From assembly GCA_963839475.1 (NCBI GenBank), contig CAWIVH010000015.1:744001-808000 (forward strand): a stretch of 64,000 bases of DNA. The letters are read 5' to 3'. Source of the stretch: CAWIVH01 sp963839475. Its GTDB lineage: Bacteria; Acidobacteriota; UBA6911. Below are positions 56,175 to 64,000 of this stretch, in pieces. The notes under the pieces are model-generated. The model searched no databases and had not been told where the DNA came from. It saw only the letters and a list, made by a program, of their open reading frames with translations. Both the position numbers and the translations under genes were made by a program. Positions within the stretch are counted from its first letter, which is position 1. The number at the start of each line of letters is the position of its first letter.

Positions 56175-56369
56175 ATGCAACCGGGCGATCGCGTTATTTG
56201 GCTCCGTTCTCCGGGACGGTCCTTCCTCACGGGCTGGAGAGTAGCTGAGATCCCGGCCGTCGTGGTGCGAGTTTGCCGTCATCGAATAAAAATCAAAGTG
56301 CTGTTAGACGAAAGGGAAAAGACGGTAAACGTGGATCCCGATAACTTGATTGGCTGCGGGGGAATCTAG
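56175..56369 (+). CDS. small SH3-like phage protein
   Basis: 64 residues from the ATG at 56175, which has AGGAGG seven bases upstream; the ATG at 56160 is worse placed. MQPGDRVIWLRSPGRSFLTG then IPAVVVRVCRHRIKIKVLLD and VDPDNLI form a short beta-barrel of the KOW/SH3 type often found in phage replication blocks. Function unknown. Confidence 0.65.
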   Translation: MQPGDRVIWLRSPGRSFLTGWRVAEIPAVVVRVCRHRIKIKVLLDEREKTVNVDPDNLIGCGGI

Positions 56370-56534
56370 AGCCAATATAATTTAAGAGAGAGGGTTGGAA
56401 ACATTGGAAACTTGGAACCGACACCCCTTGCCTTCAGACAACGTTATCGGTAGAATCGCTCCGCGTACCAAATCGCTACAAACAGGCAAGAGCTTCTAAT
56501 TTTACGATGTGCTTTAATTGCTACACGCCACGAA

Positions 56535-57482
56535 ATGAAATACGCCTACGAAAACCTCGGGGACGAGCAATTCGAGTCGCTGATCATTTTTCTTTGCCAA
56601 AAGCTTCTCGGAATCGGGGTGCAGGGCTTCTCAAAAGGGAAAGACGGCGGCCGTGATGCGAAGTTTGTAGGGACGGCCGAACTCCACCCCAGCAAGTCCT
56701 CTCCGTGGAGTGGCACCACGATCATCCAGGCGAAACACACCAACGGCTACAACAAAAGTTTCTCAGAGACGGACTTCTACAACCCGAAGCCGGGTTCGAC
56801 CAGCATTCTCTCCGAGGAGATACCTCGTATCAAAAAGCTGCGTGTCGGAAAGGAACTGGACAATTACATGCTTTTCGCCAATCGGCGCCTCGCTGGAAAC
56901 GCCGAAAGCGTCATTGTCGATTACATTTCCGACAAAGCCGGGATTCCCAAGCCATCCATTTATCTATGTGGGCTAGAACAGCTCGAAATTTGGCTCAAAA
57001 CATTTCCGGACGTCGCTACAGACGCCAAACTGGAGTTGGTCGACTCCCCTTTGATCGTCAGTCCCGACGAACTGGCCGAAGTCGTTCAGGCGTTCGCTGA
57101 GCAGAAAGAAAGGATTGCTGCGGTCCTCGATGATCCGCCAACAGATCGCGTCAGCTACGACAAAAAGAACGCCATCAACAACATGACAAAGGAATATGCC
57201 GACGCACAGCGCAAGTATTACCTGAAGGAGACGCCGCAAGTTCAAAAGTTTCTAGCGGCCCCCGAGAACTTCGAAGTGCTTCGCCAGTACCAAACCACCA
57301 TCGAGGAATTTCAGCTCAAGATCATTGCACACCGTAAAGACTATCAGACCTTCGACGCGGTCATGAACTATTTGGTAGATTTATTGTTCGCTCGCGATCC
57401 AATCCTGAGAAGCCACAAGCGCCTGACGCGCGCGCTTCTCTTTTATATGTACTGGCATTGCGATATCGGAGCATCAGTATGA
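56535..57482 (+). CDS. ABC-3C system effector, Mrr-like PD-(D/E)XK nuclease
   Basis: 315 residues. The N-terminal domain has GKDGGRDAKFVG (residues 35-46) and TTIIQAKHTNG (61-71): the GxDGGxD...QxK core of Mrr-like restriction endonucleases. The C-terminal 130 residues are helical (EYADAQRKYYLKETPQVQKF, FEVLRQYQTTIEEFQLKIIA, HRKDYQTFDAVMNYLVDLLF), the ABC-3C-associated C-terminal domain that contacts the partner subunits. Its stop overlaps the next start by ATGA. Three such genes together are the ABC-3C biological conflict system described by comparative genomics. Predicted to cut DNA when released by the ATPase. Confidence 0.88.
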   Translation: MKYAYENLGDEQFESLIIFLCQKLLGIGVQGFSKGKDGGRDAKFVGTAELHPSKSSPWSGTTIIQAKHTNGYNKSFSETDFYNPKPGSTSILSEEIPRIKKLRVGKELDNYMLFANRRLAGNAESVIVDYISDKAGIPKPSIYLCGLEQLEIWLKTFPDVATDAKLELVDSPLIVSPDELAEVVQAFAEQKERIAAVLDDPPTDRVSYDKKNAINNMTKEYADAQRKYYLKETPQVQKFLAAPENFEVLRQYQTTIEEFQLKIIAHRKDYQTFDAVMNYLVDLLFARDPILRSHKRLTRALLFYMYWHCDIGASV

Positions 57483-57721
57483 TACTACGGCCGACTAAAC
57501 ACGCCCATCCGGATCGCACGGTTATCAGCCTGTCTCTTCTTCTGCTCGCTCGCCTCAAGTCGCGCCGACTGGAGGACTATTACGGCCTTCGCAAGTTCGC
57601 CAAGCGGAGCGTGAAGGGCGGCGACGTTCTGTTCCTCCCGGCGCTGAATTTTCTTTTCATCATTGGCCTGATCGACTATCGTCCCAAAACAGACTCAGTA
57701 GAATATCTCGGGTCCCAATGA
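57479..57721 (+). CDS. ABC-3C middle component
   Basis: 80 residues, ATG overlapping the nuclease stop by four bases and its own stop overlapping the ATPase start by four bases. MILRPTKHAHPDRTVISLSL, LLLARLKSRRLEDYYGLRKF, GDVLFLPALNFLFIIGLIDY is a compact winged-helix-like protein typical of the ABC-3C middle components, which bridge the effector and the ATPase. Small size and strict overlap on both sides show that it is a real gene. Confidence 0.82.
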   Translation: MILRPTKHAHPDRTVISLSLLLLARLKSRRLEDYYGLRKFAKRSVKGGDVLFLPALNFLFIIGLIDYRPKTDSVEYLGSQ

Positions 57722-59514
57722 ATCTGTCGAAGCTTTACTGTAATAAACCGGACATATTCGGGCCGATTGACTTTGTCGGCGGCTTGAATACCGTTATCGC
57801 TGAAATCCGCCTTCCCGAGAACAAAGCGAAGGACACGCACAACCTCGGCAAGACCACACTTGGCAAACTTCTCGACTTTTGCTTCCTGCTAGGCAAGGAC
57901 CAGAAATTCTTTATCTTCAAACATCTCGATAAGTTCAAGGAATTCGTTTTCTACCTTGAAATCGAACTCGCCGACGCCTCATACCTAACCGTCTGCCGCA
58001 GTGTTGAAGAAGCCACCAGGATTAGCTTCAAAAAGCACGAAGCCAGTCATCAAGACTTTTCAGCACTGCCCGAAAGCAGTTGGGATCATTTCGAACTGCC
58101 ATTCGAGCGTGCAAAGGAAATGCTCGATAGCCTTCTGGACTGGCGAGCGCTGAAGCCGTGGTCCTACCGCAAGATCATCGGATATCTCTTGCGCTCGCAG
58201 GACGATTACGGCGATGTATTCCAGCTCAACAAATTCGCTGCGGCTCACGCCGACTGGAAGCCGTTCCTCGCGCACATTCTGGGCTTTAACGCCAAGCTGA
58301 TCGAAGATCACTATAAAAAAGAGGAAGACCTCCAAAATAAGCAGGCCACCGTCAACACGATCATGAGCGAGTTGGGCGGTTCGGTCGAAGATCTCAGCAA
58401 GATTGAGGGCTTAACTCTGTTGAAGCAAAAGGAAGCCGAGAAAAAGCAAAGACTTCTTGACGCCTTCGACTTTCGCAGTCAGGACAAGGATCGGACGAAA
58501 CAGGTCGTCGATGAACTAGACACGAAGATTGCGGAACTGAATGCCGAACGCTATTCCCTCAATCAAAACCGCAAGAAGATACTCGCCTCACTTGAAGACG
58601 ACCAGATTTTGTTCAATCCCGACGAAGCTCAAGCGCTTTTCAAGGAAGCCGGCGTTCTCTTCAAAGACCAGATCAAAAAGGACTTTGAGCAACTTATATC
58701 GTTCAATCGCGCTATCACGGACGAACGTCGTGGCTATCTCCAAGAAGAACGTGCCGACATCGAGGCACAGCTCAAGACCATCAATTCAGAACTGACCGCG
58801 CTCGGTAAGCGCCGTTCCGACACGCTGTCCTTCCTCAGCTCAACCGACGTTTTTCTCAAGTATAAACAGGTTTCCGACGATCTCGTTACGCTCCGGGCGG
58901 ACATTACCTCACTCGAACGGCAACGAGGCTTTTTGAGCAGATTGCAGCAGCTACGCGCCGAGATCCGCACAATCAATGAAGAGCGTGAGCATCTCCAAAC
59001 ACAAATCGAAGACGACGTGGAAAAGCAAAACTCCGATGCTAAGAGCCTCTTTTCAACCATCCGCGTATTCTTCAACGACATTGTGGAAAGCGTTATCGAC
59101 CGCAAGGCTCTTCTCAGCGTCGCCCCCAATAAGGAAGGACACCTCGAATTTAAAGTTGAAATCCTCGACGAGGCCGGCAAGACTACCAGCGCCGATAAAG
59201 GCCACACGTACCGCAAACTTCTCTGTATCGCCTTCGACATGGCACTGATCCGCGCACACCTCGACCAGAGGTTCCCCCGGTTTGTCTACCACGATGGCGT
59301 TTTCGAATCTCTGGATGACCGAAAGAAGGAAAACCTCCTCGCCATCATCCGTGCATTTGGTGATGTCGGAATTCAGTCAGTCATCACGCTGATTGATTCC
59401 GACCTACCGCCGAGGACAGAAAAAGAAGGCCCGGTCTTTACGACCGAGGAACTCATCCTCACGCTACATGACGAGAATGAACAGGGTAGGTTGTTCCGGA
59501 TGAACCCGTGGTGA
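57718..59514 (+). CDS. ABC-3C ATPase, SMC/RecN-like, DUF2326
   Basis: 598 residues. The P-loop region THNLGKTTLGKLLDFCFLLG (residues 40-59) is the reduced Walker A of DUF2326 ATPases, with NLGKT in place of GxxGxGK. A long coiled-coil arm spans about 200-470 (LDTKIAELNAERYSLNQNRK, ERQRGFLSRLQQLRAEIRTI). The C-terminal lobe carries LDQRFPRFVYHDGVFESLDD, where HD replaces the Walker B Asp-Glu as in many family members. It probably senses invading or damaged nucleic acid and controls the nuclease. Third gene of the ATGA-linked operon. Confidence 0.9.
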   Translation: MNLSKLYCNKPDIFGPIDFVGGLNTVIAEIRLPENKAKDTHNLGKTTLGKLLDFCFLLGKDQKFFIFKHLDKFKEFVFYLEIELADASYLTVCRSVEEATRISFKKHEASHQDFSALPESSWDHFELPFERAKEMLDSLLDWRALKPWSYRKIIGYLLRSQDDYGDVFQLNKFAAAHADWKPFLAHILGFNAKLIEDHYKKEEDLQNKQATVNTIMSELGGSVEDLSKIEGLTLLKQKEAEKKQRLLDAFDFRSQDKDRTKQVVDELDTKIAELNAERYSLNQNRKKILASLEDDQILFNPDEAQALFKEAGVLFKDQIKKDFEQLISFNRAITDERRGYLQEERADIEAQLKTINSELTALGKRRSDTLSFLSSTDVFLKYKQVSDDLVTLRADITSLERQRGFLSRLQQLRAEIRTINEEREHLQTQIEDDVEKQNSDAKSLFSTIRVFFNDIVESVIDRKALLSVAPNKEGHLEFKVEILDEAGKTTSADKGHTYRKLLCIAFDMALIRAHLDQRFPRFVYHDGVFESLDDRKKENLLAIIRAFGDVGIQSVITLIDSDLPPRTEKEGPVFTTEELILTLHDENEQGRLFRMNPW

Positions 59515-59554
59515 ACCACCCAAACCCTCGCAGCTCGCCTGCATGCTCTGATGT

Positions 59555-60697
59555 CTAAACCTCGGGCTTGGTATCCGCCCCGTCTCTTTTTTTCTGCTCT
59601 TCAATTAGTTCGGCAACAGCCTCATTGATGCCGTGAGCAAATTTTGCTTCGCTTCGTATTTTCAACCAAGGCCAGGTCTGGACAGAATTATCGTCCTCTA
59701 TTTCCTCAAATAGGTTTGAGCACGTAAGTTTCTCAAAAACATCAATGTCGATTTGGTCATCTTCCGTCCATGCATATAGCTTTTCATCTGCGATTAAGCG
59801 CTTGACCAAAAGGGGAAACAGGTATGAGGAAAGGAGCAGGTGTTCAAGGTTAGACCAAATCTGTGGTTGCTCCGATTTCTTTTTGCCATGCCCAAGGTTG
59901 CCGCGTAGTTGGAAAAAGTCGCGAATCCATATTTCTGCAATTCTCCTTCCCCTAATTCTCTCCTCGGAAATGCGGGGGCAGGAGTCTCGAGTGAGCCATC
60001 TTTCCGGAGAAAAGATGGCCATGAAGCGTGTTGCCAGGTCGTTTTCTTTTCCCGCGCGGCAATCAAATATTCGCTCGAAGGCGCCGGATATGGCTATGAC
60101 TTCCCATTGCTCTGTAACTTGCTCGTTATCGGTATTTGCCCGATTGAAGAAGAAAATGCCTTCTTCGAAAAGATTCCATTGAGGCAATTCCCTAGCATCG
60201 AGAAGTGCTTTGAGAAAAGGCAAATCAAGCTCTGTTGGATTGCTGGGTACATGAAGAGGCCTTGGGACTAGGTAAACGCCACCGGTTAGGTAGTTCATAG
60301 ATGAACCGTCCCGCCGTCTAGTCGTAACCGCCGCTCCGCCAGAAGCCTCTGAGAATCCCTGGATGATAAGAGTGGAAGCGTCCCGGTTTGTGTATCCGAA
60401 TAGGCTATTGAAGTATTGCCTAGAGGCAAGCCCCGCGAAGGCCAAAAGCTCCGCAAACTCAAACATCTCTATTCTCTCGTCCTCTGACAGATCTTGGGTT
60501 AGTTCCTTACCTTCAAGTTGCAGTAAGGTTGCCTTTACAACAGGATTTGTGCCATTCATGTACGGTAAGAGGACTGTGTCTATTTGTGATTGCAGTATGC
60601 CACCGGGCTGTTTACCGCGTTCGTAGGGAATAAGAGCATAATCCTCGATTTTAAGCTTTTGTGTCTCAAGCCACGGGAAAAAGGCAAGCATACTCAT
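59555..60697 (-). CDS. Apea-like HEPN domain protein
   Basis: 380 residues. The C-terminal third has the HEPN layout: FERIFDCRAGKENDLATRFM, an inserted loop, RIAEIWIRDFFQLRGNLGHG and LEHLLLSSYLFPLLVKRLIA. RGNLGHG is the R-x4-H RNase motif of Apea-like HEPN proteins. The N-terminal half (FPWLETQKLKIEDYALIPYE, EMFEFAELLAFAGLASRQYF) is unassigned. Base composition looks lower in GC than the neighbours, a sign of separate acquisition. Convergent with the ABC-3C ATPase, 40 bases apart. Probably a defence or toxin RNase. Confidence 0.7.
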   Translation of the reverse strand: MSMLAFFPWLETQKLKIEDYALIPYERGKQPGGILQSQIDTVLLPYMNGTNPVVKATLLQLEGKELTQDLSEDERIEMFEFAELLAFAGLASRQYFNSLFGYTNRDASTLIIQGFSEASGGAAVTTRRRDGSSMNYLTGGVYLVPRPLHVPSNPTELDLPFLKALLDARELPQWNLFEEGIFFFNRANTDNEQVTEQWEVIAISGAFERIFDCRAGKENDLATRFMAIFSPERWLTRDSCPRISEERIRGRRIAEIWIRDFFQLRGNLGHGKKKSEQPQIWSNLEHLLLSSYLFPLLVKRLIADEKLYAWTEDDQIDIDVFEKLTCSNLFEEIEDDNSVQTWPWLKIRSEAKFAHGINEAVAELIEEQKKRDGADTKPEV

Positions 60698-61006
60698 TGT
60701 AAACTCCTTAGCCCTCGGTGGGGTCCGAGCCGTTGTTCATTATTCGCGGTTGCTTCCACCTTGCGACAATTTGGCAAACACGATTTCATATGCAATGGAA
60801 CTCCATTAGGCTATTCGTAATCCCTATCCGGAGATGTCGATTTCGGCATAAAATGTCCGAGTATCAAAGCGTTAACATTTATCAGCTAGTTCTAACGATG
60901 GCAAGCAGGGAGGACCTGGCATCAAAAAGCCAGCCAATCCTATCCGTCCTGCACGGCACCGACTTGTCGGGCTTAGCTATGCCGCAGTTGTGGAAAGGAG
61001 CAAAGC
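60698..61006. other. divergent intergenic region
   Basis: 309 bases between two divergent HEPN-type genes. A 57-codon frame (60853-61026, MSEYQSVNIYQLVLTMASRE) overlaps the next start by 20 bases and lacks a ribosome site; I do not call it. AAAGGAG of the next gene lies at the right end. Confidence 0.4.
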
Positions 61007-61720
61007 ATGGGCGGTGTCCCGTATGAGTTTGTGCAAGGCGGTGGCTATTTCGGACCGACATTTACAAGTGTGTTTTTGTTTCAGAGCATTTTCTGGCGCA
61101 TGGTCATCCCGATTGTCTATGGGAGAGTGCGAGTCAACATCTTGGACTGCCTCATTGCGATGCCTGTACAGATTCGCCAGCATCTGATGCAACACGATTC
61201 AAGCCGAAGAGCATGCATGCTGCACTGGGCCGACTGTATTGACTACGATCAGGGCATGCATGAGTTCCTGATGCGGCCGCCGGCACATCCCGCGGCCGAG
61301 TTGGTGCGCGCGCTGGATCGTGACGTACGTTCTACTATTTCTGACCTTGCGCAGGAACAGCCGAACTCCAACGCAATGCATGACGCACGCATTGCTACTG
61401 AGAAAGCACTGAAAGCACATCTATGCTTTCATCACGGCTACACGATTGAGCAGCTTAAAAAGCAATTTGGCCACGATGTTGCAGTTCTTGCTGCTGATGT
61501 AGCTGCACGCTCGCCCAAGTCAGAGTTCACCGCTGTGAAGTCCATGGTGGGCGTGTTTGCTCCATACAGGGACCGGTATGCTGAAGTGGCGTATTCACGC
61601 GAGGATCTGTGGGCCGCTTATTCCTGCGCACAGTTTACGGCATCGTCGCTGATGCGGAGCCTGACCTCGTACAATCAGCGCACTGTAATGGTGGCAATGC
61701 TGAATGAGTCGCGCACTTAA
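61007..61720 (+). CDS. HEPN-superfamily protein
   Basis: 237 residues; AAAGGAG lies eight bases before the ATG. The core HDARIATEKALKAHLCFHHG and YTIEQLKKQFGHDVAVLAAD matches the HEPN pattern A..A.EKALKA.L......  .L.K..GHDL..L. This is the nucleotidyltransferase-associated HEPN type, but no MNT partner is next to it. The first 60 residues are hydrophobic in places (FTSVFLFQSIFWRMVIPIVY) and may touch the membrane. Probably part of the defence cargo. Confidence 0.6.
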   Translation: MGGVPYEFVQGGGYFGPTFTSVFLFQSIFWRMVIPIVYGRVRVNILDCLIAMPVQIRQHLMQHDSSRRACMLHWADCIDYDQGMHEFLMRPPAHPAAELVRALDRDVRSTISDLAQEQPNSNAMHDARIATEKALKAHLCFHHGYTIEQLKKQFGHDVAVLAADVAARSPKSEFTAVKSMVGVFAPYRDRYAEVAYSREDLWAAYSCAQFTASSLMRSLTSYNQRTVMVAMLNESRT

Positions 61721-62052
61721 CCCTAGCTTAACGCTTTACCTCGAATTCTTGTTGATTCCATTTCTATCGAAAAGATAAAACGGCTTGACATTGTTTGTAG
61801 CGAGCAAATACCTTGAATTTGGTGGTACGAGGGTTTTTAACCAAGATTGAAGATCCGCTGGTGATACTACGCAACCTGACGTGAGCGGGCTGGAGCTCCA
61901 AAAACAACCATCTGCTGTTAGGCGAAGCTCTGTCTTTCGAGTTTGAGGGCAAGGTTCTTAATCCGTTCGGCGTCGATATCGATCTCCCCCTCTGGGTTTT
62001 CAAACGTCTCAAGAAACTTCATCTCCTCGAACGTGACCGGCTGACAGGGAAA
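61721..62052. other. intergenic with coding-like frames on both strands
   Basis: 332 bases. The plus frame of the next gene is open back to about 61882 (SKNNHLLLGEALSFEFEGKV, NPFGVDIDLPLWVFKRLKKL) with no ATG; the minus strand reads MKFLETFENPEGEIDIDAER then IKNLALKLERQSFA. Both look protein-like and I cannot choose. Confidence 0.35.
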
Positions 62053-62361
62053 ATGCGGATCCGGGCGCGTGTGTTCGGGGTGATGCCCATTTGGGACGGA
62101 CCCGACTTCCGACCGGATCGACGGTACCGAGCCTTCGATCCCGGCTATCAGCGCGCCTGCTCCAAGGATTCCGGGTACTCAAGCGCATTTCTCAAGGCAC
62201 TGGGCAAGGACTGCTCTGGCCTGGTGAATCCTGCCGTCGAGCGCACTCACAGGTTTGAATCCGATCTCGGTCATTCGCGCCTGTCCGACGAGTACCGGCG
62301 CGCTCAGGTCGATGAAGCGCTGCGAGCCGTCAAGGCAAAGAGACGGGCGAAAGCAGGATGA
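62053..62361 (+). CDS. hypothetical phage protein
   Basis: 102 residues from the only ATG in an open frame. RVFGVMPIWDGPDFRPDRRY and a basic helical end DEYRRAQVDEALRAVKAKRR. The stop overlaps the next ATG (ATGA), which supports it as a member of the chain of overlapping genes. Possibly 5'-truncated, since the frame extends upstream without a start. No family recognised. Confidence 0.45.
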   Translation: MRIRARVFGVMPIWDGPDFRPDRRYRAFDPGYQRACSKDSGYSSAFLKALGKDCSGLVNPAVERTHRFESDLGHSRLSDEYRRAQVDEALRAVKAKRRAKAG

Positions 62362-62510
62362 CCTACGACTGGCGAGTAGTTTACCTGCAGGAAAAGCGGC
62401 GCCCGGGATACGTGATTGAAAACGGAAAATCCATCGTCAAAATTCGGAAGGTTACCTGGTGCCGTCGCTGGCGAATCTCACTCGAACGTGAGAAGAGAAA
62501 AACCGCATGA
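62358..62510 (+). CDS. small hypothetical phage protein
   Basis: 50 residues: MTYDWRVVYLQEKRRPGYVI, ENGKSIVKIRKVTWCRRWRI and a basic tail. The ATG overlaps the previous stop and its own stop overlaps the HNH gene start, both by ATGA. That double overlap is the main evidence. Basic charge suggests nucleic-acid contact. Confidence 0.55.
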   Translation: MTYDWRVVYLQEKRRPGYVIENGKSIVKIRKVTWCRRWRISLEREKRKTA

Positions 62511-62872
62511 GCCCGTTCGCACCCATGCATCCATGCGGATTCCCAGGCTGCCCGACGTTGGTAGATTCTGCTCACCGACGCTGCGAGAAGCATCGCATCG
62601 AGGAACGCAAAGAGATCGATCAGAGGCGCGGTTCGGCTGCGCGCCGAGGCTATGACACCAGGTGGCGTGCCGCAAGGAAACGCTATCTCACTACTCATCC
62701 GCTTTGTGCCGAGTGTGACCGAATTGGACGGCTCACGGCGGCAACAGTCGTCGACCACATCGTTCCCCACAAGGGCGATCCTAATCTCTTCTGGAACGAG
62801 GCAAACTGGCAGGCGCTTTGCAGGCGCTGCCACAACCGAAAGACCGCCAGGACTGACGGTAGGTGGGGATAA
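62507..62872 (+). CDS. HNH endonuclease
   Basis: 121 residues. Zinc cysteines CGFPGC and CAECD, then TVVDHIVPHKGDPNLFWNEA and NWQALCRRCHNRKTA give the full HNH motif. Phage HNH nucleases of this size usually lie beside the terminase and help genome packaging. Located upstream of the methyltransferase in the late-gene direction. Confidence 0.9.
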   Translation: MSPFAPMHPCGFPGCPTLVDSAHRRCEKHRIEERKEIDQRRGSAARRGYDTRWRAARKRYLTTHPLCAECDRIGRLTAATVVDHIVPHKGDPNLFWNEANWQALCRRCHNRKTARTDGRWG

Positions 62873-63163
62873 ATGCGATTCATTTCCATCGTCTTGGAAA
62901 GAGTCCTGCGCCGGCAGGCCAGGATTCTCCGTTACCAAAATCAAATCATTGAAAGGTTGGAAGAAATGTCCGAGGTACTTGATCAGGTGAAAGACTTTGC
63001 CGCGAAGATCGATGCGGCAACCAACGCCATCGCCATCAGGATTCAGACGCTAATCGACAAGATCAATGCGGGGACAGCAACTCCCGAGGAGATCGCGGCC
63101 GTCCTGCAGCCTGAAGTCGACCGGCTGACCGAACTGGGGAAAGATCCTGCCAATCCTGTGTAG
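62873..63163 (+). CDS. small coiled-coil phage protein
   Basis: 96 residues; the ATG touches the HNH stop (TAAATG) and has GGTGGGG upstream. A basic N-terminus is followed by LDQVKDFAAKIDAATNAIAI and RIQTLIDKINAGTATPEEIA, a heptad-rich helix. A shorter start at 62966 (MSEVLDQVKDF) is possible and gives the usual small phage protein of this type. Function unknown. Confidence 0.6.
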   Translation: MRFISIVLERVLRRQARILRYQNQIIERLEEMSEVLDQVKDFAAKIDAATNAIAIRIQTLIDKINAGTATPEEIAAVLQPEVDRLTELGKDPANPV

Positions 63164-63260
63164 GCAGAGGGGGAAGGGGGTCCAAATCTCTGAACCCTCA
63201 TGCCCGGGACCGGGCGCGCGGGCTTGCGCGCGCGTTGCCAAATTGAACCAAGGGGGGTAG

Positions 63261-64000
63261 GTGGCCGAAATCGTTGAGCGGGCGACAAAGGATCTTGTGC
63301 CGTATGCCCGCAATCCCCGAAAAAATGATGCTGTTGTGGACCAGATGGCGGCATCGATCCGGGAGTTCGGCTTCAAAGTGCCCATTTTGGCCCTCTCGGA
63401 CGGCACGATTGTCGATGGCCACCTGCGACTCAAGGCCGCCCAGAAGCTCAAGATCGAAACAGTTCCCGTGATTCTTTGCGACGAATGGACGCCGGCGCAG
63501 GTGAAAGCATTCCGCCTCATGGCGAACAAATCAGTCTCCTGGGCAGAATGGGACGCGGAATTGCTCCGTTTCGAGATGGAGGATTTGAAATCCCTGGACT
63601 TTGACCTCGATCTTACTGGATTCGGGGAGGAAGAACTGGCTCGAATCTTGGAACCGGCTCAAATTGAGGGCCTCACAGATCCGGATTCCGTTCCCGATTT
63701 GCCAAGCAATCCGGTAACTGTACCCGGTGACGTCTGGATTCTCGGCAAACATCGGCTGCTGTGCGGCGATTCGACCTTTGTCGACCAGGTCGGGCGCCTG
63801 TTCAACTGCGTCGAGCCGATCTTGATGGTCACAGACCCGCCTTATGGTGTCGACTACGACCCGAAATGGCGGAACTCGGCCGGTCTCAGTAAGACCAAGC
63901 GGACGGGAGTCGTTAAAAACGACGACCGCATCGACTGGGGCGATGCATACTCGCTCTTCCCCGGCGACATCGCGTACATCTGGCACGCCGGCCGTCACGC
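63261..64000 (+). CDS. ParB-domain DNA methyltransferase, N-terminal part
   Basis: Starts at a GTG (63261) with AGGGGGG four bases upstream and is open to the window end (246 residues seen). ParB/Srx-like domain: DLVPYARNPRKNDAVVDQMA, ASIREFGFKVPILAL, DGHLRLKAAQKLKI. The methyltransferase begins with GDVWILGKHRLLCGDST and the catalytic DPPYGVDYD (near residue 193), motif IV before motif I, as in beta-class N6/N4 enzymes. Such fusions are phage-borne and modify phage DNA against restriction. C-terminal half is outside. Confidence 0.9.
   Translation, partial: MAEIVERATKDLVPYARNPRKNDAVVDQMAASIREFGFKVPILALSDGTIVDGHLRLKAAQKLKIETVPVILCDEWTPAQVKAFRLMANKSVSWAEWDAELLRFEMEDLKSLDFDLDLTGFGEEELARILEPAQIEGLTDPDSVPDLPSNPVTVPGDVWILGKHRLLCGDSTFVDQVGRLFNCVEPILMVTDPPYGVDYDPKWRNSAGLSKTKRTGVVKNDDRIDWGDAYSLFPGDIAYIWHAGRH

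Noticed and set aside
60853..61026. 57-codon plus-strand frame between the two HEPN-type genes
   Set aside because: No ribosome site, overlaps the next gene and shows no homology; a partner antitoxin remains possible but unsupported.
63203..63235. GC-rich inverted repeats (CCCGG-GA-CCGGG and GCGCGC blocks) as a terminator
   Set aside because: There is no T-run after them and the methyltransferase gene begins shortly after; alternating GC gives chance palindromes.
1..64000. CRISPR arrays
   Set aside because: No regularly spaced direct repeats of 23-47 bases were seen anywhere in the window.

Overview
The window is bacterial chromosome, about 55-60% GC by eye, with dense genes, Shine-Dalgarno starts and many ATGA or TGATG start/stop overlaps. 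The mix of a Pal-like lipoprotein carrying an Ig-like repeat, many universal stress proteins, a large hybrid histidine kinase and a glucosylglycerate-type osmolyte pathway fits a soil or sediment bacterium. Acidobacteriota is my best guess, inferred from gene style and not from a marker gene. No rRNA, complete tRNA or CRISPR array was found.

Layout. 1-0.9 kb is the edge of a mobile region: the C-terminus of an ArdC/polyvalent metallopeptidase protein and a decayed cytosine methyltransferase. 1-5.1 kb holds a hybrid sensor kinase. 5.2-7.9 kb is a gene graveyard: IS110 transposase, CusA-type RND pump, SpoIIAA-like, TrkA-C, Pal and Na+/H+ antiporter fragments around one intact lipoprotein. 8-18 kb carries Pal, a mannosyl/glucosyl-3-phosphoglycerate phosphatase, an MscS-like membrane protein, an APC permease fused to Usp domains, a CNNM/CorC-type protein and an overlapping GNAT/nitrilase pair. 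18-32 kb carries carbohydrate enzymes (sugar-1-phosphate nucleotidylyltransferase, alpha-glucan phosphorylase, GH13_18 sugar phosphorylase), two coupled peptidases, a methyltransferase and a Usp. 32-52 kb is an ion and osmotic homeostasis block: SLC13/TrkA-C transporter, two MscS channels, SpoIIAA-like protein, two glycosyltransferases and a second phosphatase (an osmolyte pathway), a NarL-type two-component pair, a CPA2 antiporter, small membrane proteins, Usp and a ClC channel.

52.4-64 kb is a mobile element region: two HTH/excisionase-like genes, a tyrosine integrase, an isolated 3' half of a tRNA-Met (att core), phage-type replication initiator and DnaC-like loader, then a cargo block with a complete three-gene ABC-3C conflict system (Mrr-like nuclease, small middle component, DUF2326 ABC ATPase) and two HEPN-type genes. 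HNH endonuclease, a coiled-coil protein and a ParB-methyltransferase fusion follow and run off the edge.

How the parts fit. GT81-type synthase plus phosphatase would make glucosylglycerate, and the GH13_18 phosphorylase could recover glucose-1-phosphate from it; alpha-glucan phosphorylase feeds the same pool. MscS channels, the antiporter, ClC, SLC13 and Usp proteins would act in the same osmotic or ionic stress response. Several families occur twice in the window, often with one copy decayed, which points to an old duplication of this stress module. The most notable accessory unit is the ABC-3C plus HEPN block at 56.5-61.7 kb.
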